From Legionella sp. (GTDB taxonomy: Bacteria > Pseudomonadota > Gammaproteobacteria > Legionellales > Legionellaceae), in contig JAOATK010000048.1 of the NCBI GenBank assembly GCA_030158115.1, forward strand, positions 52,736-116,735: a stretch of 64,000 bases of DNA, given 5' to 3'. The position numbers and the translations under genes were made by a program. This document shows, in pieces, positions 43,390-53,808 of this stretch. The notes beneath the pieces are model-generated. The model worked only from the letters and a program-made list of their open reading frames with translations. It made no database searches and was not told the DNA's origin. How positions within the stretch are numbered: the first letter of the stretch is position 1; each line of letters starts with the position of its first letter.

Positions 43390-44415
43390 ATGACTGATGA
43401 AGTGCTTTTTACTCAAGAAGGTCAGTTAGGATTTATTACGTTAAATAGAGTTAGTGCATTAAATGCACTGACTCTTTCCATGATCTTGGCCATGCAAAAG
43501 CAACTAAGTCTTTGGAAAGCTGATAAGAGCATTCAAGCCGTGGTCCTTCAAGCTGCTCCAGGAAAAGCCTTTTGTGCAGGTGGTGACATTCGCTCTTTAT
43601 ACGCTTCTGTCTATGCTGACCAAATGCAATTTTTTTGGCATGAATATCGATTAAATCATTTTATTCATTATTTTGGAAAGCCTTATATTTCATTGATTGA
43701 TGGGATGGTAATGGGCGGGGGAGTAGGCATTTCTTTGCATGGCAGTCATCCTGTAGGCAGTGAGCGGTTTGTTTTTGCTATGCCAGAAACCAGTATTGGT
43801 TTTTTTCCAGATATTGGTGCGAGCTACTTACTAGCGCGTTGTCCGGATTCTTTGGGGATTTATTTGGGACTAACCGGTCATCGTCTAGGTCCACATGATG
43901 CCTTACAGGCTAAATTAATTAAGTCAGTGATCGCTTCAGAGCATATCCCTTCTTTCTTAAACACATTAAAACGAACTGATTTATCAACTAACTCTTACGG
44001 CGCAGTTGATGGATGTTTGCGTGAATATATTTTAGAGGCTGGACCCTCGCAGATTAAACCTGAAATTACTCAGTGTTTTTCCCAACCTACTGTTGAGATG
44101 ATTAAAGCCTCTTTACAAAATGTGCAAGAAGATGGAACGAGTTTATCGCAAAAATCCCCTTTAAGTTTGAAGGTTACCTTGGCGCAGTTACAAAAAGCCA
44201 AAGGATTAAATTTAGCGGAATGTTTGCAAATGGATTATGGTTTAGTCAGTCACTTTATGCAGGATAAAGATTTTTATGAGGGTGTGAGGGCATTATTAGT
44301 CGATAAAGATAAAAATCCACACTGGAATCCTGAGAGTTTAGAGATGATTACTAAAGAGAGAGTTGCGACTTATTTCGCAAGAACAGAAGAAGACTTACAA
44401 TTTTGCTTTACATAG
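43390..44415 (+). CDS. 3-hydroxyisobutyryl-CoA hydrolase (crotonase family)
   Basis: 341 residues, longer than a hydratase and with the HIBCH layout: APGKAFCAGGDIRSLY, then DGMVMGGGVGIS and MPETSIGFFPDIGASYLLAR, with the extended C-terminal helical region. It releases free 3-hydroxyisobutyrate from its CoA ester. It follows the hydratase by 2 bases and ends the operon. The TAG stop is the first base triplet of a REP-like terminator stem. Confidence 0.92.
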   Translation: MTDEVLFTQEGQLGFITLNRVSALNALTLSMILAMQKQLSLWKADKSIQAVVLQAAPGKAFCAGGDIRSLYASVYADQMQFFWHEYRLNHFIHYFGKPYISLIDGMVMGGGVGISLHGSHPVGSERFVFAMPETSIGFFPDIGASYLLARCPDSLGIYLGLTGHRLGPHDALQAKLIKSVIASEHIPSFLNTLKRTDLSTNSYGAVDGCLREYILEAGPSQIKPEITQCFSQPTVEMIKASLQNVQEDGTSLSQKSPLSLKVTLAQLQKAKGLNLAECLQMDYGLVSHFMQDKDFYEGVRALLVDKDKNPHWNPESLEMITKERVATYFARTEEDLQFCFT

Positions 44416-44451
44416 CCTTGATGCAGCGTAGTCTAATCAAGGCTATTTTTT
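44413..44451 (+). terminator. REP-derived intrinsic terminator of the valine operon
   Basis: Perfect 10-bp arms TAGCCTTGAT (44413-44422) and ATCAAGGCTA (44436-44445) with a 13-base loop and a following T6 run. The left arm begins in the stop codon. The sequence is REP-like, so a repeat appears to serve as terminator. Confidence 0.8.
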
Positions 44452-44457
44452 ACATGT

Positions 44458-44739
44458 CTATTTTAACCAGTCACTTAAAATACTAATCATTTTTTGTGCT
44501 TGGTCAGCGCTTGAAATATTAAATTTGGATTTTTGCCAGTATTGATTGTTACGTTTTTGATAGCGACGAATAGTGTATTTCACAGGCCCATACTCATTTT
44601 TGGCACTGTCCCAGTCTTGGTATTTAAACATAATGGTAGTCCAAGCTCCTTTAGTTAAAACTTGCTTGTCCAGCTCCTTGGTTGTTTCTGTACCATTTTC
44701 ACTAAACGCAATGGTGATTTCATCTATAGTTGCTGACAT
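44458..44739 (-). CDS. Small conserved-looking hypothetical protein
   Basis: 93 residues, acidic-to-neutral, no signal peptide and no membrane segment. Aromatic-rich (WTTIMFKYQDW, YTIRRYQKRNNQYW). I do not recognise a family. It is 20 bases downstream of the DUF2845 gene and probably co-transcribed with it. Coding is supported by position in an otherwise compact minus-strand run and by normal codon use. Confidence 0.7.
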   Translation of the reverse strand: MSATIDEITIAFSENGTETTKELDKQVLTKGAWTTIMFKYQDWDSAKNEYGPVKYTIRRYQKRNNQYWQKSKFNISSADQAQKMISILSDWLK

Positions 44740-44759
44740 GAAGTCAATTCCTCAAAAAA

Positions 44760-45323
44760 TTAATTGATGGATTGTAGTCTGCCATTAACAAAAGTCAAGC
44801 TGACAGAGGGCTGATATTCCCCTGGTTGATAAATCCATACTTGTGGTTTGTGTGTTGTGGGAATTAACACATTCATATAAGTCGTGTTGGTTAAAGTGGG
44901 GCTACCGCAAAAAGAGTAAACTTTTTCAACAGGATCACCGGGCTGGATGCTTCTGCCGCCACAAATAGACATCGCATTGGCATTGGAGCCATTTAATCGA
45001 ATACTTTTAACCTTTCTATTGACCAGATCAATTTCAAGTCGAGAGGCATTAAAGCCTACAGGTATATTCCAAACACCATAAAAGACTGTGGAAGCTCCCT
45101 TATTATTATAGATTAATTGCTGTACAGGAATTTTCTGCATCGCAGGCTGGTTAGAGTCTTGCTGGCTAATGGGTTGTCCACAAGCTGAGATCACTTGATC
45201 CTGTGTCATGCCTACATTGATGTAAGCGTGATTTTGTGGGCAATAGATTGATTGCGTATTAGCAAAGAGGCTAAATGGTAAGACAAACAGTCCTAAACCA
45301 ATTTTATGCGTCAATTTCATCAT
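44760..45323 (-). CDS. Secreted DUF2845-like protein
   Basis: 187 residues with a signal peptide (about 1-22). The mature protein contains two similar segments, each a Cys, a short loop and G(x)PxxxV/I...CG(x)P: CPQNHAYINVGMTQDQVISACGQP and MSICGGRSIQPGDPVEKVYSFCGSP in part. That arrangement matches the DUF2845 family of periplasmic proteins. The function is unknown. It appears to lead a two-gene unit with the 93-residue protein. Confidence 0.8.
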   Translation of the reverse strand: MMKLTHKIGLGLFVLPFSLFANTQSIYCPQNHAYINVGMTQDQVISACGQPISQQDSNQPAMQKIPVQQLIYNNKGASTVFYGVWNIPVGFNASRLEIDLVNRKVKSIRLNGSNANAMSICGGRSIQPGDPVEKVYSFCGSPTLTNTTYMNVLIPTTHKPQVWIYQPGEYQPSVSLTFVNGRLQSIN

Positions 45324-45365
45324 GTTATCCTTATAGCCTTTATCTATGGATAAGTATAGTTGCTT

Positions 45366-45938
45366 TTAGAGTAATCTCCAGGGAAGATTCGAGTTAATAA
45401 ATAAAGTAATTACTTCTAGTAACATAAGAATAATAAAGGGAGAAAAATCAAAACCTGAAATATTAGGAATAATTTTTCTGCCTAATTTTAAAAGCGGTTC
45501 TGTGGCAATGCGTAAGACATCAGCAATAGGATTTTGCCAGTTAGGATTCGCAAAACTCATGATGGCACGAATTAAAATAGCATAGAAAAGTAAGTTACAA
45601 AATTGAATAATTAAATCGGCCAGAACATATAAAAAGAAAGATCCCAATGGCATTACTGCATGAAAAAAAAGCAGGCTAATGAGTGTTATTTTGAGTATTT
45701 CGAGCAAAAGTAAACTAATAAACACTGCCAGATCGTATTTTTGACCAGTTTTAGGAGCTGTTACAAGTCGTTGAATGGGAAGTACTAATGGATTTGTTAG
45801 GGTATGAATAAGCTGACTTAAAGGATTAAGAGAGCTAATGCGAAAATAGCGCAAAGCCATACGTACCCACATACTGAATATAAGAATCGAAAAAAATAAA
45901 GAAATAACAAATAATCCTACGGCTGTTAAATTCAACAT
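45366..45938 (-). CDS. yggT: YggT-family membrane protein
   Basis: 190-residue integral membrane protein with four or more helices in two repeated halves, each ending in a NP(x)xxxxxxxTxPxLxxxxR-like pattern (LNPLSQLIHTLTNPLVLPIQR and NWQNPIADVLRIATEPLLK in part). The function of the family is poorly known; roles in osmotic stress and cell division have been proposed. It lies next to yggS, as in most gammaproteobacteria. Confidence 0.92.
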   Translation of the reverse strand: MLNLTAVGLFVISLFFSILIFSMWVRMALRYFRISSLNPLSQLIHTLTNPLVLPIQRLVTAPKTGQKYDLAVFISLLLLEILKITLISLLFFHAVMPLGSFFLYVLADLIIQFCNLLFYAILIRAIMSFANPNWQNPIADVLRIATEPLLKLGRKIIPNISGFDFSPFIILMLLEVITLFINSNLPWRLL

Positions 45939-45983
45939 GTTTGCTCCATAAACCTTTAATGAGCTTTAGTATAACAAGTGATA

Positions 45984-46670
45984 TTATTTTTGTCGCTCAC
46001 CAAAAATAGCACGCCCAACACGAATGATTGTTGCCCCTGCTTTGATTGCAGGGATGAGATCATCGCTCATTCCCATAGAGAGCGTGTCCATTTCTAAGCC
46101 CAATTTTTGATTAATAGAGGCTTGGAGTTGTTTGAGGGTTATAAATAACTCGTATTGCTTTTGTGGGTCTTTTTCTGGAGGTGGAATAGTCATGAGACCG
46201 CGAAGTGTGAGATGCGGTAATTGCTTGATTGCTAGGGCAAGCTCTAGAGCTTCTTCAGGTGCTATGCCTGATTTAGTTTTTTCACCCACTAAATTAATTT
46301 GTAAGCAAACATTCAAGGGGCCTAATTCACTAGGTCTATAGTCATTTAGTTTCAGCGCAATTTTCAAGCGATCCACACTATGGACCCAAGAGAAATGAGT
46401 GGCGATGCCTTGCGTTTTATTACTCTGTATGGGTCCAATAAAATGCCAAATTATGGGAAGATTGCTTAAAACAGTTATTTTTTTAAGCGCTTCTTGAAAG
46501 TAATTTTCACCAAAATGGCGCAGTCCCAGCTTAAAGGCTTTTGTAATTGCTTCAGGATGTTGTTGTTTGCTGACTGCCAACAATAAAACATCATTGGCTG
46601 TTCGGTTACTTTCTCGTGTTGCTTGTTGGATGAGGTCGTTTATTTGGGTTAGACGTTCAGCCAGAGTCAT
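45984..46670 (-). CDS. yggS: PLP homeostasis protein YggS
   Basis: Cytosolic pyridoxal-phosphate binding protein of the YggS/PROSC family, 228 residues. The PLP lysine is in LLAVSKQQHPE, followed by FGENYFQEAL, WHFIGPIQSNKT, the segment LRGLMTIPP, and the C-terminal LSMGMSDDLIPAIKAGATIIRVG and AIFGER. It lies divergent from pilT and before yggT, the usual arrangement. Confidence 0.96.
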   Translation of the reverse strand: MTLAERLTQINDLIQQATRESNRTANDVLLLAVSKQQHPEAITKAFKLGLRHFGENYFQEALKKITVLSNLPIIWHFIGPIQSNKTQGIATHFSWVHSVDRLKIALKLNDYRPSELGPLNVCLQINLVGEKTKSGIAPEEALELALAIKQLPHLTLRGLMTIPPPEKDPQKQYELFITLKQLQASINQKLGLEMDTLSMGMSDDLIPAIKAGATIIRVGRAIFGERQK

Positions 46671-46780
46671 GTGGTTATCCTAATACGAATAAACTACTGA
46701 GAATAGCAAAAGAAAGAGTGTTTGCCGAGAGAGATTTCCTGAGTTACTCTAGGGCCATGGAAATTTTGTTCAATTAACCC

Positions 46781-47818
46781 ATGTACCTCACTGAGTTATT
46801 AAGCTATTCGTCTAAAAACAACGCATCTGATTTGCATTTATCCGCCGGGCTATCTCCTCTCATGCGAGTCGATGGTGATTTATGCTCAATGGATTGGCCC
46901 ATTTTAACGCATGATGAAGTGCTAAAAATGATTCATCAAATTATGAGTCATCAGCAAAAAATAGAGTTTGAAAAAGAATTAGAAATAGATTTTTCTTTTG
47001 AAATACCCAAGTTAGCGCGCTTTAGGGTCAATGTTTTTAATCAGTTAAGAGGTGTGGCTGCCGTATTTCGTATTATTCCCTCTAAAGTTTTAAGCCTTGA
47101 TGAGTTAAATTTGCCGATGATTTTTAAAGAAATTGCCAGTTTACCTAGAGGCTTAATTTTAATAACAGGCCCTACAGGCTCAGGAAAAAGCACAACCTTA
47201 GCCGCTATGATTGATTACATTAACTCATCTCGTCATCATCATGTTTTAACCATTGAAGATCCCATAGAATTCATACATGAAAGTAATCACTCTTTGATAA
47301 ACCAGCGGGAAGTTTACCGAAATACCCTTAGTTTTGCAGCAGCTTTACACTCAGCCTTACGTGAAGATCCTGATGTGATTATGGTCGGGGAATTGCGTGA
47401 TTTAGATACGATTCGCTTAGCTATTACCGCTGCTGAAACAGGGCATTTAGTGCTTGGTACTTTGCATACAAACTCAGCAACACAAACTATTAATCGTATT
47501 ATTGATGTCTTTCCTGCAGAAGAAAAATCCTTGATACGCTCTATGTTATCGGAGTCATTACAGGCCGTAATCACACAAACCTTATTGAAAAAAAATGGTT
47601 CTGGGCGCGTTGCTGCTTTAGAAATAATGAGATGTACAGGAGCAATTCGCCATTTAATTCGCGAAAATAAAACGGCTCAAATGTATTCTTATCTTCAAAC
47701 AGGACAAAGCACGGGAATGCATACCTTAGACCAACATCTATTAGAGCTAGTAAATAATAGTGTAATTTTGAAGCAGATAGCTTATAATGTGGCAGTTGAT
47801 AAAAGTTTATTTTGTTAG
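46781..47818 (+). CDS. pilT: Type IV pilus retraction ATPase PilT
   Basis: Hexameric ATPase that depolymerises the pilus. 345 residues. Walker A GPTGSGKSTT is near residue 131, with the Asp box IEDPIEF, Walker B DPDVIMVGELRD and the His box TGHLVLGTLHTN. The C-terminal AIRHLIREN corresponds to the AIRNLIRE motif that is characteristic of PilT. It is divergent from yggS. Its presence shows that the species retains a retraction motor along with the shortened PilNOPQ. Confidence 0.96.
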   Translation: MYLTELLSYSSKNNASDLHLSAGLSPLMRVDGDLCSMDWPILTHDEVLKMIHQIMSHQQKIEFEKELEIDFSFEIPKLARFRVNVFNQLRGVAAVFRIIPSKVLSLDELNLPMIFKEIASLPRGLILITGPTGSGKSTTLAAMIDYINSSRHHHVLTIEDPIEFIHESNHSLINQREVYRNTLSFAAALHSALREDPDVIMVGELRDLDTIRLAITAAETGHLVLGTLHTNSATQTINRIIDVFPAEEKSLIRSMLSESLQAVITQTLLKKNGSGRVAALEIMRCTGAIRHLIRENKTAQMYSYLQTGQSTGMHTLDQHLLELVNNSVILKQIAYNVAVDKSLFC

Positions 47819-47941
47819 AAGCATGCTGGTAATAGTGCTTTGTCATTTTTAACGAAATAAAAAATACGTAATTCAGCTTTAGCTTTGTTGAGCTTTGCCA
47901 CTAAAAAAGCAGCTAATGTGGCTATTTATTGAGGGGTAATA

Positions 47942-48259
47942 ATGATTAATGAGATAGGCTTTTTCTTTAATATTCCAAGTGATGAGTTTCACCCTGAAAT
48001 TAAAGAACTTATTAAGTATAACGTGATTACGCAAGAAGAAGCGGAGTTATACGCTAAGCAAGACTCTGATGATTTTGAATTCGAATGCGAAGTAATGATT
48101 TGCGATTATAAGGGAAATGAATTGTATGCTGGGATTGAGGGAGCAGGGGCTTACAATTGGATTGCGCGGCGAAGAATATTTCCCTGTGAATTTTCCCAGG
48201 AAGCGATTGAGGCACTAGGTTATCAAGCAGCATCAAAGAACTGTTGTTCTATTTCTTAA
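47942..48259 (+). CDS. Small acidic hypothetical protein
   Basis: 105 residues, acidic, no signal peptide. I recognise no family. Segments such as DDFEFECEVMICDYKGNELYAG suggest beta strands, and the terminus has adjacent cysteines (NCCSIS). AGGGGT precedes the ATG by a few bases. It is an isolated gene after pilT. Confidence 0.65.
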   Translation: MINEIGFFFNIPSDEFHPEIKELIKYNVITQEEAELYAKQDSDDFEFECEVMICDYKGNELYAGIEGAGAYNWIARRRIFPCEFSQEAIEALGYQAASKNCCSIS

Positions 48260-48337
48260 CTTGATGAGGGCAGGGCTCAAGTGCTTTACCTCAAAAAGAG
48301 CTGCAAGTAATTTGTGTCACTGATGCTTAAAAGCGAA

Positions 48338-48371
48338 CCCTTTTCCCTTCTCCTATTGCTGAGGAAAAGGG
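48338..48371. terminator. Hairpin between convergent genes
   Basis: CCCTTTTCC (48338-48346) pairs with GGAAAAGGG (48363-48371). It lies between the 105-residue gene and rph, which converge; likely a shared terminator, though flanking T-runs are short. Confidence 0.5.
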
Positions 48372-48403
48372 AAAATATCCTTACTGCGTCAGGGTATAAA
48401 TTT

Positions 48404-49111
48404 TTAAGAGGTTTTTTGCAATTCAATTAACTGTGGAATACCAAGTTCAGCTAAAGCAAGCATATTATTTAACTCATCTCGAGAGAAATTTTTATCCTCA
48501 GCGGTTCCTTGAATTTCAATAAAATGTCCGGCTTCATTCATGACCACATTCATGTCTGTTTCTGCCAATACATCTTCGGCATAATCCAAATCAAGTACAG
48601 CTTGCCCTCTATAAAGGCCAACAGAAACCGCTGCAATGTAATTAAACGCAGGCATTTTTCGTATTTTTTCACGCTCTACCATCCAAGTAATGGCATCTCT
48701 CATTGCAACACAAGCACCAGTGATCGAGGCAGTTCGCGTTCCACCATCGGCTTGAATTACATCACAATCTAAAGTAATGGTATTTTCACCCAAAAATTTT
48801 AAATCCACACAGGCTCTTAACGATCGGCCTATAAGGCGTTGGATCTCCATGGAGCGACCACCTTGTTTGCCTTTACATGCTTCTCGCTCAGAACGGCTAT
48901 GTGTGGCGCGAGGCAGCATGCCATATTCTGAAGTAACCCAACCTTGACCTTTACCTTTTATAAAACGAGGAACTCCATCAGTGACTGAAGCAGTACATAA
49001 CACTTTAGTGTCTCCATATTCAACCAGTACAGACCCTTCAGCATGTTTGGTAAAATTACGGGTGATTTTAATAGGGCGAAGTTCATTAGCTTCTCGTTTA
49101 CTGGGGCGCAT
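48404..49111 (-). CDS. rph: Ribonuclease PH
   Basis: Phosphorolytic 3'-5' exonuclease that trims tRNA 3' ends. About 235 residues. The start is placed at the ATG giving [14 protein letters not shown], the family-typical N-terminus, with GAGG 8 bases upstream; the open frame extends further to 49165. Conserved blocks are [44 protein letters not shown] and [19 protein letters not shown]. It is divergent from yicC. Confidence 0.96.
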   Translation of the reverse strand: MRPSKREANELRPIKITRNFTKHAEGSVLVEYGDTKVLCTASVTDGVPRFIKGKGQGWVTSEYGMLPRATHSRSEREACKGKQGGRSMEIQRLIGRSLRACVDLKFLGENTITLDCDVIQADGGTRTASITGACVAMRDAITWMVEREKIRKMPAFNYIAAVSVGLYRGQAVLDLDYAEDVLAETDMNVVMNEAGHFIEIQGTAEDKNFSRDELNNMLALAELGIPQLIELQKTS

Positions 49112-49439
49112 TGGATAATCCTCGATAAAAAGGCGCAGTATAGCGCTTAACTGTTTGAGTTGCACCTCATAACGTTTGAGATTCTAGTGCACCAGGGAAA
49201 TTTAAAACTCATCGAATAATCTTGATTAATACTTTCGTGAATTCCATATCAAGCCAGATTGGCTATTGAACCTAAGTCAAATTCTTTGAAATAGTGTCTT
49301 GAACTGGTATCAAACTTATCAACAATTTATTAAAGAAGAGCCATGGAAGACACGCTGAACGCTCAAATCGGATATAGGCAGCTGTCCAATCGCGGCAAAG
49401 TGCGGTATATTCGCGCAAGGTTTATTCATAGGTGTTCAT
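49112..49439. other. 328-bp intergenic region between rph and yicC
   Basis: Divergent promoter region of two well-defined genes, longer than other gaps here. I see no strong hairpin, tRNA or convincing sigma-70 pair. A 47-codon frame from the ATG at 49342 overlaps the yicC start but has no recognisable product. Confidence 0.5.
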
Positions 49440-50306
49440 ATGATTCAAAGCATGACGGCATTCGCGCGAGTCCAAAAACAGATTGATGCGGGGCAGCTTT
49501 GTTGGGAAATTAGATCAGTTAATCATCGCTATTTAGATATTTCATTTCGTCTACCAGAACCATTTCGTTTTTTAGAAACTGCTTTGCGTACGTTGTTGCG
49601 TGATAAAATCAGTCGTGGAAAATTAGAATGTCAGCTCAAATATCAGGATACGGGTTCTGATAATCAGTCTATGCTTATAAATAAGGGTATGGTGAATGCG
49701 CTAGTCGACATAGGGGAGCAATTATCCACATCGCATCAGCTTCCTAATGATTTAACAGTCGGGAAGATTCTTTTATGGCCTGGTGTGGTCCAGGTAAGTA
49801 CTCCTGATGTAGAAGAGATAGGGCAAAACGCATTGTTTTTATTTAATGAAGCAATTGAACAGCTAAAAAATGTTCGTTCAACAGAAGGCAACGCGTTAAA
49901 AGAACATGTGTTAGGGCGTTTACAGGATTTGGGACGAGAAGTTGAGCGTTCGCGAAGCATTGTGTCTACGCAGACTGAGCAGGTTAAAGATAAGCTATTG
50001 ACTCGATTGCATGCAGTGCAGCTTGAAGTTCCTGAGTCTCGTGTGGAACAAGAAATTGCTTTGATTCTTACGCGACTGGATGTCAGCGAAGAGTTGGATA
50101 GATTGCAGACTCATATCCATGAGGTGAGTCGTACTTTAAATTGCGATAAAATAGCAGGAAGACGACTTGATTTCTTGATGCAAGAGCTAAATAGAGAAGC
50201 AAATACGCTAGGTTCAAAATCAGACTCGGTGGAATTAACACAAAGTGCTGTTGAAATGAAAGTCTTGATTGAACAAATGCGTGAGCAAATTCAAAACATT
50301 GAGTGA
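49440..50306 (+). CDS. yicC: YicC-family endoribonuclease
   Basis: 288 residues. N-terminal [10 protein letters not shown] and the [15 protein letters not shown] segment, with the C-terminal [22 protein letters not shown], define the YicC family, which has been shown to be an RNase in E. coli. A long central coiled coil is evident. It overlaps the open frame of gmk and is just 5 bases upstream of the gmk ATG; the yicC-gmk-rpoZ-spoT order is conserved. Confidence 0.95.
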   Translation: MIQSMTAFARVQKQIDAGQLCWEIRSVNHRYLDISFRLPEPFRFLETALRTLLRDKISRGKLECQLKYQDTGSDNQSMLINKGMVNALVDIGEQLSTSHQLPNDLTVGKILLWPGVVQVSTPDVEEIGQNALFLFNEAIEQLKNVRSTEGNALKEHVLGRLQDLGREVERSRSIVSTQTEQVKDKLLTRLHAVQLEVPESRVEQEIALILTRLDVSEELDRLQTHIHEVSRTLNCDKIAGRRLDFLMQELNREANTLGSKSDSVELTQSAVEMKVLIEQMREQIQNIE

Positions 50307-50311
50307 GTATT

Positions 50312-50941
50312 ATGGCAGATAATCATTTAGGTAATTTATTTATTGTTGCTGCTCCTTCCGGGGGTGGTAAGACCAGTTTAGTGCGAAAATTAGTGGCTAC
50401 GTTAGAACACGTTGAAGTATCTATTTCACACACGACTCGCACGATGCGCCCTGGAGAACAACATGGTGCAGACTATTTTTTTGTAGATGATAACGTATTC
50501 ATTAAAATGATTAATGACAATGCTTTTTTAGAGCATGCTCAAGTCTTTAATCATTTGTATGGCACCTCAATTGCTCAAATTAGTGAGCGTTTATCGCATG
50601 GAGTGGATGTGGTTCTGGATATTGATTGGCAAGGAGCTGCTCAAATAAAAAAATCTTTTCCAGATGCCGTTAGTATTTTTATTATCCCGCCGTCTTTGGA
50701 TGAGTTAAAGCAACGCTTGACTAACAGACGACAAGATAAAGACGAAGTGATTAGTGAGCGAATGAAAAAAGCTCAAGATGAGTTGAGTCATTATGCTGAG
50801 TTTGATTATTTAATTGTTAATGATAATTTTGAACACGCGGCATTGGAATTAAATGCAATTGTGATTGCTAATCGGTTGCGCACGGCACGGCAGATAAATA
50901 AACAAGCAAAATTACTTTCATTCCTGATGTCAACGCAGTAA
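50312..50941 (+). CDS. gmk: Guanylate kinase
   Basis: Converts GMP to GDP using ATP. About 209 residues. P-loop [11 protein letters not shown], the GMP-binding [21 protein letters not shown], and [12 protein letters not shown] are present. The ATG at 50312 gives [10 protein letters not shown]; a GTG at 50303 overlapping the yicC stop is in frame but less likely. It supplies GDP/GTP, the substrate pool of the SpoT alarmone system encoded after it. Confidence 0.97.
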   Translation: MADNHLGNLFIVAAPSGGGKTSLVRKLVATLEHVEVSISHTTRTMRPGEQHGADYFFVDDNVFIKMINDNAFLEHAQVFNHLYGTSIAQISERLSHGVDVVLDIDWQGAAQIKKSFPDAVSIFIIPPSLDELKQRLTNRRQDKDEVISERMKKAQDELSHYAEFDYLIVNDNFEHAALELNAIVIANRLRTARQINKQAKLLSFLMSTQ

Positions 50942-50974
50942 AATGAGAAGTTTTGGTTACTGGAGGATGCAATT

Positions 50975-51178
50975 ATGGCACGAGTTACTGTTGAAGATTG
51001 TTTAGAGCATGTAGAAAATAGATTCCAATTGGTTATGGTGGCTAGCAAACGTGCGCGTCAGATTGCTGTTCGTGGCGATCAACCTATGGTTGAGTGGGAA
51101 AATGATAAGCCAACCGTAGTGGCCTTGCGTGAAATAGCTGAAGGTTTTGTTACTGCTGCTATTTTAGATAAAGAGTAA
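50975..51178 (+). CDS. rpoZ: RNA polymerase omega subunit
   Basis: 67 residues, slightly shorter than the E. coli protein. [20 protein letters not shown] and the [12 protein letters not shown] and ALREIAEGF segments are diagnostic. Omega helps polymerase assembly and forms part of a ppGpp binding site in E. coli, which fits its place before spoT. GGAGG precedes the ATG. Confidence 0.97.
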   Translation: MARVTVEDCLEHVENRFQLVMVASKRARQIAVRGDQPMVEWENDKPTVVALREIAEGFVTAAILDKE

Positions 51179-51182
51179 GTGC

Positions 51183-51245
51183 GGGCTTAAAAGTAGATTG
51201 GGCCGCTGCCCAATCTACAACAATACCTTAACTTAATGGCAGTGA
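51183..51245. repeat. Left-truncated copy of the 89-bp MITE-like element
   Basis: Contains a perfect 10-bp stem GTAGATTGGG/CCCAATCTAC (51193-51202, 51209-51218) and the right terminal repeat CCTTAACTTAATGGCAGTGA (51226-51245). The full copy is at 62581-62669. The left terminal repeat is missing where rpoZ ends. The ATG at 51236, the first in-frame ATG of spoT, lies inside the terminal repeat. Confidence 0.75.
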
Positions 51246-51280
51246 GGCTACGATATGCTAATAAACTCTTACAAGCAGGG

Positions 51281-53419
51281 ATGGAATGCTGCGTGAGTTA
51301 TTTTAAGCCGCTGGATGAGGAGCTTAAATGTTACCTTGAACCAGCCCAAATAGAAAAATGTTACCAAGCTTATACGGTTGCAGAAAACGCACATCATGGA
51401 CAAATGCGTCGCTCAGGTGAGGCATATATTACTCACCCTGTTGCTGCTGCTTTAATTCTTGCTCGAATGCGGCTAGATTATCAGACCATTATGGCCACAT
51501 TATTACATGATGTAGTCGAAGATACCTCAATTAGCAAAGAAGATTTAACTCGACTGTTTGGTGAAGATATCACGGCCTTGGTTGATGGGGTCACCAAACT
51601 CACTAAAATAAAATTTGAATCAAAAGCTGAAGCTCAAGCTGAAAATTTTCGTAAAATGGTTTTAGCCATGGTGAAAGACATTCGTGTCATCATCGTGAAA
51701 CTAGCTGATAGATTGCATAATATGAGCACTTTAGGCTCAATGCCTGCCGTAAAACGGCGACGCATTGCCATCGAAACGCTAGAGATTTATGCACCTATTG
51801 CTAATCGATTAGGCATGCATTCAGTCTACGTAGGTCTTGAAGATCTAGGTTTTCAAGCTTTATATCCTATGCGCTATCGGGCGATTAAATCGGCAGTAGA
51901 AAAATCGCGAGGTAATCGACGCGAGCTAACTCAAACAATTGAGCGTGATTTACAACAAGCTTTAGCACAATTAAATATTCCCTATGAGCAAGTATTTGGC
52001 AGAGAAAAGCATTTATACAGTATTTATCGAAAAATGCGTTTAAAAAAAGCCTCATTTACTGAAATCACCGATGTTTTTGCTTTTCGAATTATTACGGAAG
52101 ACATTGATTCTTGTTATCGTATTTTAGGTGCTTTGCATTGCACCTACAAACCAGTGCCACAGCGCTTTAAAGATTATATCGGAATTCCTAAAGCCAATGG
52201 CTATCAATCCTTGCACACGACTTTATTTGGTCCTTTTGGTGTGCCACTTGAAGTGCAAATACGTACTCGTGATATGGATAAAGTAGCGGATAATGGGGTG
52301 GCTGCGCATTGGATATATAAATCATCAGGCCTTGAAGTCAATGAGGCGCAATTGCGCGCTCGTGAATGGGTCCAAAGTTTATTAGAAATGCAGCGCAGTA
52401 CTGGAAATTCGCTCGAATTTATTGAAAATGTAAAAATCGATTTATTCCCTGATGAAGTGTATGTTTTTACTCCCAAAGGTCACATCATGGAGTTGCCCAA
52501 GGGAGCAACGCCAGTAGACTTTGCCTATTCAGTTCATTCAGGAGTAGGAAATAGCTGTGTTGCTGCCAAAGTTAATCGACGTTTAGTACCGCTTAGTATC
52601 CCACTATCTAACGGTCAAACAGTAGAAATAATTACAGCCAAAGGAGCCCGTCCTAATCCTGCATGGCTTAATTTTGTTGTGACAGGTAAAGCGCGATCCA
52701 ATATTCGACACTTCTTGAAAAGCCAGCAAAATGCAGAATCTATAATTCTTGGGGAGCGTTTATTAGAGCAATCACTAAGAGAGTTATCGAGTAATTATGC
52801 AAAAGTTCCCCCTGAATCATTACAGGCTTTATTGGGAGATTTGCATTATAAAACAGCGGATGATTTATTGTATGCGATTGGTATCGGCAATCAAATGGCG
52901 ATGGTGATTGCTAAGCGTTTAGTTGTGAGCCAGGATTCCCATGAATTAGAAAAGGGATTGAAAGCATCGCCCCTAGCAATTAAAGGGACAGAAGGGATGG
53001 TCATACATTTTGGTGAATGTTGCCAACCTATTCCTGGGGACAATATTGTGGGGGTCTTCCAACAAGGCAGAGGAATTAATGTTCACAGCAGTGACTGCAT
53101 TATTTTAAAAAATACGCGCCTTAATCTTGAGCAATTTGTCTCTTTACGATGGGATGATAAAGTTGAAGGGGAATATTGGGTTGATATTACGGTGGATGTA
53201 GCAAATGAGAGAGGTGTTTTAGCCGCGTTGGCTACAGCCATTTCTGAGGCAGGTTCTAACATTGGCAATATCAATGTAGATCCACGTGATGGCCGCCACA
53301 ATGCAGTAACCTTTTCAATTAGTGTGGTTAACAGAACGCACTTAGCACGGGTTATGCGACGTTTACGTGCCAATAAAGTGGTTATGCGTCTATATAGAAA
53401 AAAACAAGGGGATAATTAA
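51281..53419 (+). CDS. spoT: Bifunctional (p)ppGpp synthetase/hydrolase
   Basis: RelA/SpoT homologue controlling the stringent response, about 712 residues. Domain order: HD hydrolase with SGEAYITHP and LLHDVVEDT, synthetase domain with [13 protein letters not shown] and [15 protein letters not shown] domain ([25 protein letters not shown]), and a C-terminal ACT domain. The start is uncertain. The frame is open to an ATG at 51236, but that ATG lies in a repeat element; alignment of [10 protein letters not shown] with the E. coli N-terminus points to ATG 51281 or GTG 51293. The stop overlaps ridA (TAATG). Confidence 0.95.
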   Translation: MECCVSYFKPLDEELKCYLEPAQIEKCYQAYTVAENAHHGQMRRSGEAYITHPVAAALILARMRLDYQTIMATLLHDVVEDTSISKEDLTRLFGEDITALVDGVTKLTKIKFESKAEAQAENFRKMVLAMVKDIRVIIVKLADRLHNMSTLGSMPAVKRRRIAIETLEIYAPIANRLGMHSVYVGLEDLGFQALYPMRYRAIKSAVEKSRGNRRELTQTIERDLQQALAQLNIPYEQVFGREKHLYSIYRKMRLKKASFTEITDVFAFRIITEDIDSCYRILGALHCTYKPVPQRFKDYIGIPKANGYQSLHTTLFGPFGVPLEVQIRTRDMDKVADNGVAAHWIYKSSGLEVNEAQLRAREWVQSLLEMQRSTGNSLEFIENVKIDLFPDEVYVFTPKGHIMELPKGATPVDFAYSVHSGVGNSCVAAKVNRRLVPLSIPLSNGQTVEIITAKGARPNPAWLNFVVTGKARSNIRHFLKSQQNAESIILGERLLEQSLRELSSNYAKVPPESLQALLGDLHYKTADDLLYAIGIGNQMAMVIAKRLVVSQDSHELEKGLKASPLAIKGTEGMVIHFGECCQPIPGDNIVGVFQQGRGINVHSSDCIILKNTRLNLEQFVSLRWDDKVEGEYWVDITVDVANERGVLAALATAISEAGSNIGNINVDPRDGRHNAVTFSISVVNRTHLARVMRRLRANKVVMRLYRKKQGDN

Positions 53420-53805
53420 TGCATCCAATTCATACCAAATTAGCGCCAGAGGCGATTGGTACTTATTCACAAGCTATTCAATGCGGTGACACGGTGTATC
53501 TTTCAGGACAAATTCCTTTGGATCCACAAACTATGCAACTCTGCAGTCCAGATATCAAGTTACAAATTACGCAAGTACTAGAAAATTTATCCGCCGTCTG
53601 TGAGGCAGCTAGTGGTAGTTTGGCTTATGTTGTTAAATTAAATGTTTATTTAACTGATTTGAGCCATTTTCCTTTAGTTAATGAGGCGATGGCGCGTTAT
53701 TTTATGGAGCCATATCCTGCAAGAGCTGCAATTGGTGTTGCTGCTTTACCTCGAGGCGCACAAGTTGAAATAGATGGCATTATGGTTTTACCCATTTATG
53801 ATTAG
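53419..53805 (+). CDS. ridA: RidA-family enamine/imine deaminase
   Basis: Hydrolyses reactive enamine intermediates such as 2-aminoacrylate from PLP enzymes. 128 residues. The [23 protein letters not shown] and [22 protein letters not shown] signature segments, including the catalytic Arg, are intact. The start overlaps the spoT stop by one base, the usual spoT-ridA pairing. A REP-like element begins right after the stop. Confidence 0.95.
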   Translation: MHPIHTKLAPEAIGTYSQAIQCGDTVYLSGQIPLDPQTMQLCSPDIKLQITQVLENLSAVCEAASGSLAYVVKLNVYLTDLSHFPLVNEAMARYFMEPYPARAAIGVAALPRGAQVEIDGIMVLPIYD

Positions 53806-53808
53806 TAA

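Noticed and set aside
49342..49485. Small frame (about 47 codons) starting after AAAGAAG and overlapping the yicC start
   Set aside because: No recognisable product, and its second half runs out of frame through yicC; more likely chance.
51236..51280. ATG at 51236 as the spoT start
   Set aside because: It lies in a repeat element and the added residues have no counterpart in the E. coli SpoT N-terminus; kept as uncertain.
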